Of a stretch of DNA of 6,151 bases, positions 4,915-6,151 are shown one piece after another. The notes below the pieces were generated by a model. That model did no database searches. It saw only the letters and a list, made by a program, of their open reading frames with translations, and had not been told where the DNA came from. The stretch lies in the NCBI GenBank assembly GCA_011048585.1, contig DSDS01000075.1:1-6151 (forward strand), given 5' to 3'. Within the stretch, counting starts at the first letter, position 1; every line of letters starts with the position of its first letter. The stretch is from Desulfurivibrio alkaliphilus (GTDB lineage Bacteria > Desulfobacterota > Desulfobulbia > Desulfobulbales > Desulfurivibrionaceae). Made by a program: the position numbers and the translations under genes.

Positions 4915-6151
4915 TTATTGCCCCGGCTCACAGCCGGTCTTTTCGGCGGTTAGATTTTTAAGTTCCAGGGTGGCGAATTTTTGTGGTGAAGTTTTGGCTT
5001 TTTTTTTCAGCTCTGCCAAAATGGTGAAAATCTCCTCCAGGGAGCAAAAACGCACCCCCCGGGAGATGGTGAGCATGGCGGCACTCACCGAAAGCAGGGG
5101 GAAGCGGCGAGGGCGCCCCTCCCGATCCTGTCCCTTGATGTAGCCGTTTTTCTGGTCCTGAAAATTGTAGATGCTGACCACGTCCGAGGCAAAACGTTGG
5201 CATAACCCAAGGACAATTGTCCGGCAATGGGATACGGTGATATTATCGCGGTCCAGCTTAAACCCCAGAAAGAAATCATCTCCCCCCACATGGCCGACAA
5301 AGCAGCGAATCCGGTTGGCCGTTTCCTTGAGGATATCGGCAAACATCAGAATGGCGCGATCACCGTTGCGTAAACCGTACTTATCGTTGAACGGCTTGAA
5401 ATTGTCGAAGTCGAAATAGCAGTAGACGTAGATATGGGCGCCGTCGCTGTTGCCCTCCGAGACAAACCGGCTGACCTGGAAGTTGCCGGGCAGCTTGGTC
5501 AGGGGATTCTGGTCCCGGGCCTCTTCAAGATTTTTTTCAAAGAGCAGTCTGAGCAGGGCGTTGGCGCTCAGGAAGCCCCGGTATTTGCCGTCGTCGGTGA
5601 CCAGGGTGCCTTCACAATCCGGATTGAGGGAGAAGATCTCCAGGATGTTTTCCACCCTGGTCCTGATCTCGGTCACCGGAATCCGGGATATGAACTGGGT
5701 GATGTTGCCGGTGGCGGTGGCCCGGTTGCGGAGGATATCCTTCCCGAAGGGGGAGTAGACGTACTCCTTGAGGTCTTTCTCCCGGATCACCCCCACCGGT
5801 TCATGCTTTTCGTTGACCACCGGAAAGAGGGAGTTGCCCTTGTTGCAGCGAAAGGTCTCGAAAACCTGGTCCATGGGAATCAGTTGCCGGCATTGGTCAT
5901 AAAGGGCGATGGGGCGAATGATTTCGACCTGCTGCCGAATCCGTTCATGGTCGTGGTTGACCTGGCGCCGGCTGCGTTGCTGTAGATCCATTATCAGGGG
6001 GTAAGTTTCGAGAATTTCAGAGCTTTTTACGGTTGGCTTCTGAATGAGATAACCCTGGACGTAGTCGCACCCAACCTGATGGCAGGCGTAGAAATCCGCA
6101 GCCTCCTCCACCCCCTCGGCAATCACCGCGTTACCCAGGGTTCGGGCCATG
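4915..6151 (-). CDS. EAL-CBS-CBS-GGDEF c-di-GMP protein, 5' end beyond the window
   Basis: The C-terminal 411 residues of a multidomain signalling protein. The visible N-terminus is the end of an EAL phosphodiesterase domain: AEGVE (11-15) and QGYLIQKP (32-39). A CBS pair follows at about 79-205 (for example PVVNEKHEPVGVIREKDL), a module that often binds adenine nucleotides. Then comes a GGDEF domain from NPLTKLPGN to about 385, with DFDNFKPFND at 247-256. The active-site motif is GGDDF (289-293), and the RxxD inhibitory I-site position reads RIRC. This matches a family I recall in which GGDDF is conserved, so it need not be a dead enzyme. Overall it would sense a ligand through CBS and make, degrade or bind c-di-GMP. 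The ATG at 6148-6150 is almost certainly internal, because the EAL fold needs about 200 more residues upstream. It converges on the glycosyltransferase gene with a 20-base gap. A functional link to lipid remodelling is not shown. Confidence 0.9.
   Translation of the reverse strand, partial: MARTLGNAVIAEGVEEAADFYACHQVGCDYVQGYLIQKPTVKSSEILETYPLIMDLQQRSRRQVNHDHERIRQQVEIIRPIALYDQCRQLIPMDQVFETFRCNKGNSLFPVVNEKHEPVGVIREKDLKEYVYSPFGKDILRNRATATGNITQFISRIPVTEIRTRVENILEIFSLNPDCEGTLVTDDGKYRGFLSANALLRLLFEKNLEEARDQNPLTKLPGNFQVSRFVSEGNSDGAHIYVYCYFDFDNFKPFNDKYGLRNGDRAILMFADILKETANRIRCFVGHVGGDDFFLGFKLDRDNITVSHCRTIVLGLCQRFASDVVSIYNFQDQKNGYIKGQDREGRPRRFPLLSVSAAMLTISRGVRFCSLEEIFTILAELKKKAKTSPQKFATLELKNLTAEKTGCEPGQ
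4923..4943 (+). terminator. Likely rho-independent terminator of the plcP-glycosyltransferase operon
   Basis: CCGGCT (4923-4928), a 3-base loop and AGCCGG (4932-4937) form a perfect 6-bp GC-rich hairpin, followed by TCTTTT. It lies 28 bases beyond the glycosyltransferase stop and inside the last codons of the converging c-di-GMP gene. The loop is tight and the T tract short, so the strength is uncertain. Confidence 0.5.

Noticed and set aside
5434..5985. Open frames on the plus strand opposite the CBS region
   Set aside because: Antisense shadows of the EAL-CBS-GGDEF gene with no motif of their own.

Overview
The window is a GC-rich, gene-dense bacterial segment with six genes and no RNA genes, mobile elements or CRISPR array that I can see. 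The organism is probably a Gram-negative proteobacterium in the broad sense. A small Cys-knuckle protein leading two PPK2 genes, and the general protein style, suggest a Desulfobacterota (former deltaproteobacterial) lineage. That placement is an inference from remembered protein families, not from a search.

Left part (38-2776, all on the minus strand, so transcribed right to left): dgkA (diacylglycerol kinase), a 63-residue four-cysteine protein, a class I-like PPK2 polyphosphate kinase with a long N-terminal extension, and a second PPK2 of 318 residues. The two PPK2 cores align without gaps through the Walker A to Walker B region. The gene spacing fits one operon, possibly with an extra internal promoter after dgkA.

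Middle (2777-2990): a divergent intergenic region with an AT-rich island at about 2805-2885. It carries an imperfect 13-bp direct repeat spaced by 21 bp, and then a very strong ribosome binding site for the rightward operon.

Right-centre (2991-4894, plus strand): a PlcP-like calcineurin-fold metallophosphoesterase followed 11 bases later by a GT4 glycosyltransferase of the Agt type. In alphaproteobacteria this pair replaces membrane phospholipids with glycolipids under phosphate starvation: PlcP releases diacylglycerol and Agt glycosylates it. A compact hairpin plus T-rich tract at 4923-4943 probably ends this operon, inside the 3' end of the converging gene.

Right part (4915-6151, minus strand): the C-terminal 411 residues of an EAL-CBS-CBS-GGDEF c-di-GMP protein, cut by the window edge. 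Its catalytic motif is GGDDF and its inhibitory I-site is not conserved.

How the genes may work together (inference): diacylglycerol is the shared metabolite of the two divergent operons. PlcP makes it, the glycosyltransferase converts it to phosphorus-free glycolipid, and DgkA returns it to phosphatidic acid. The two PPK2 enzymes move phosphate between polyphosphate and nucleotides. The locus therefore looks like a cluster for phosphate economy and membrane lipid remodelling. I did not find a clear Pho box.
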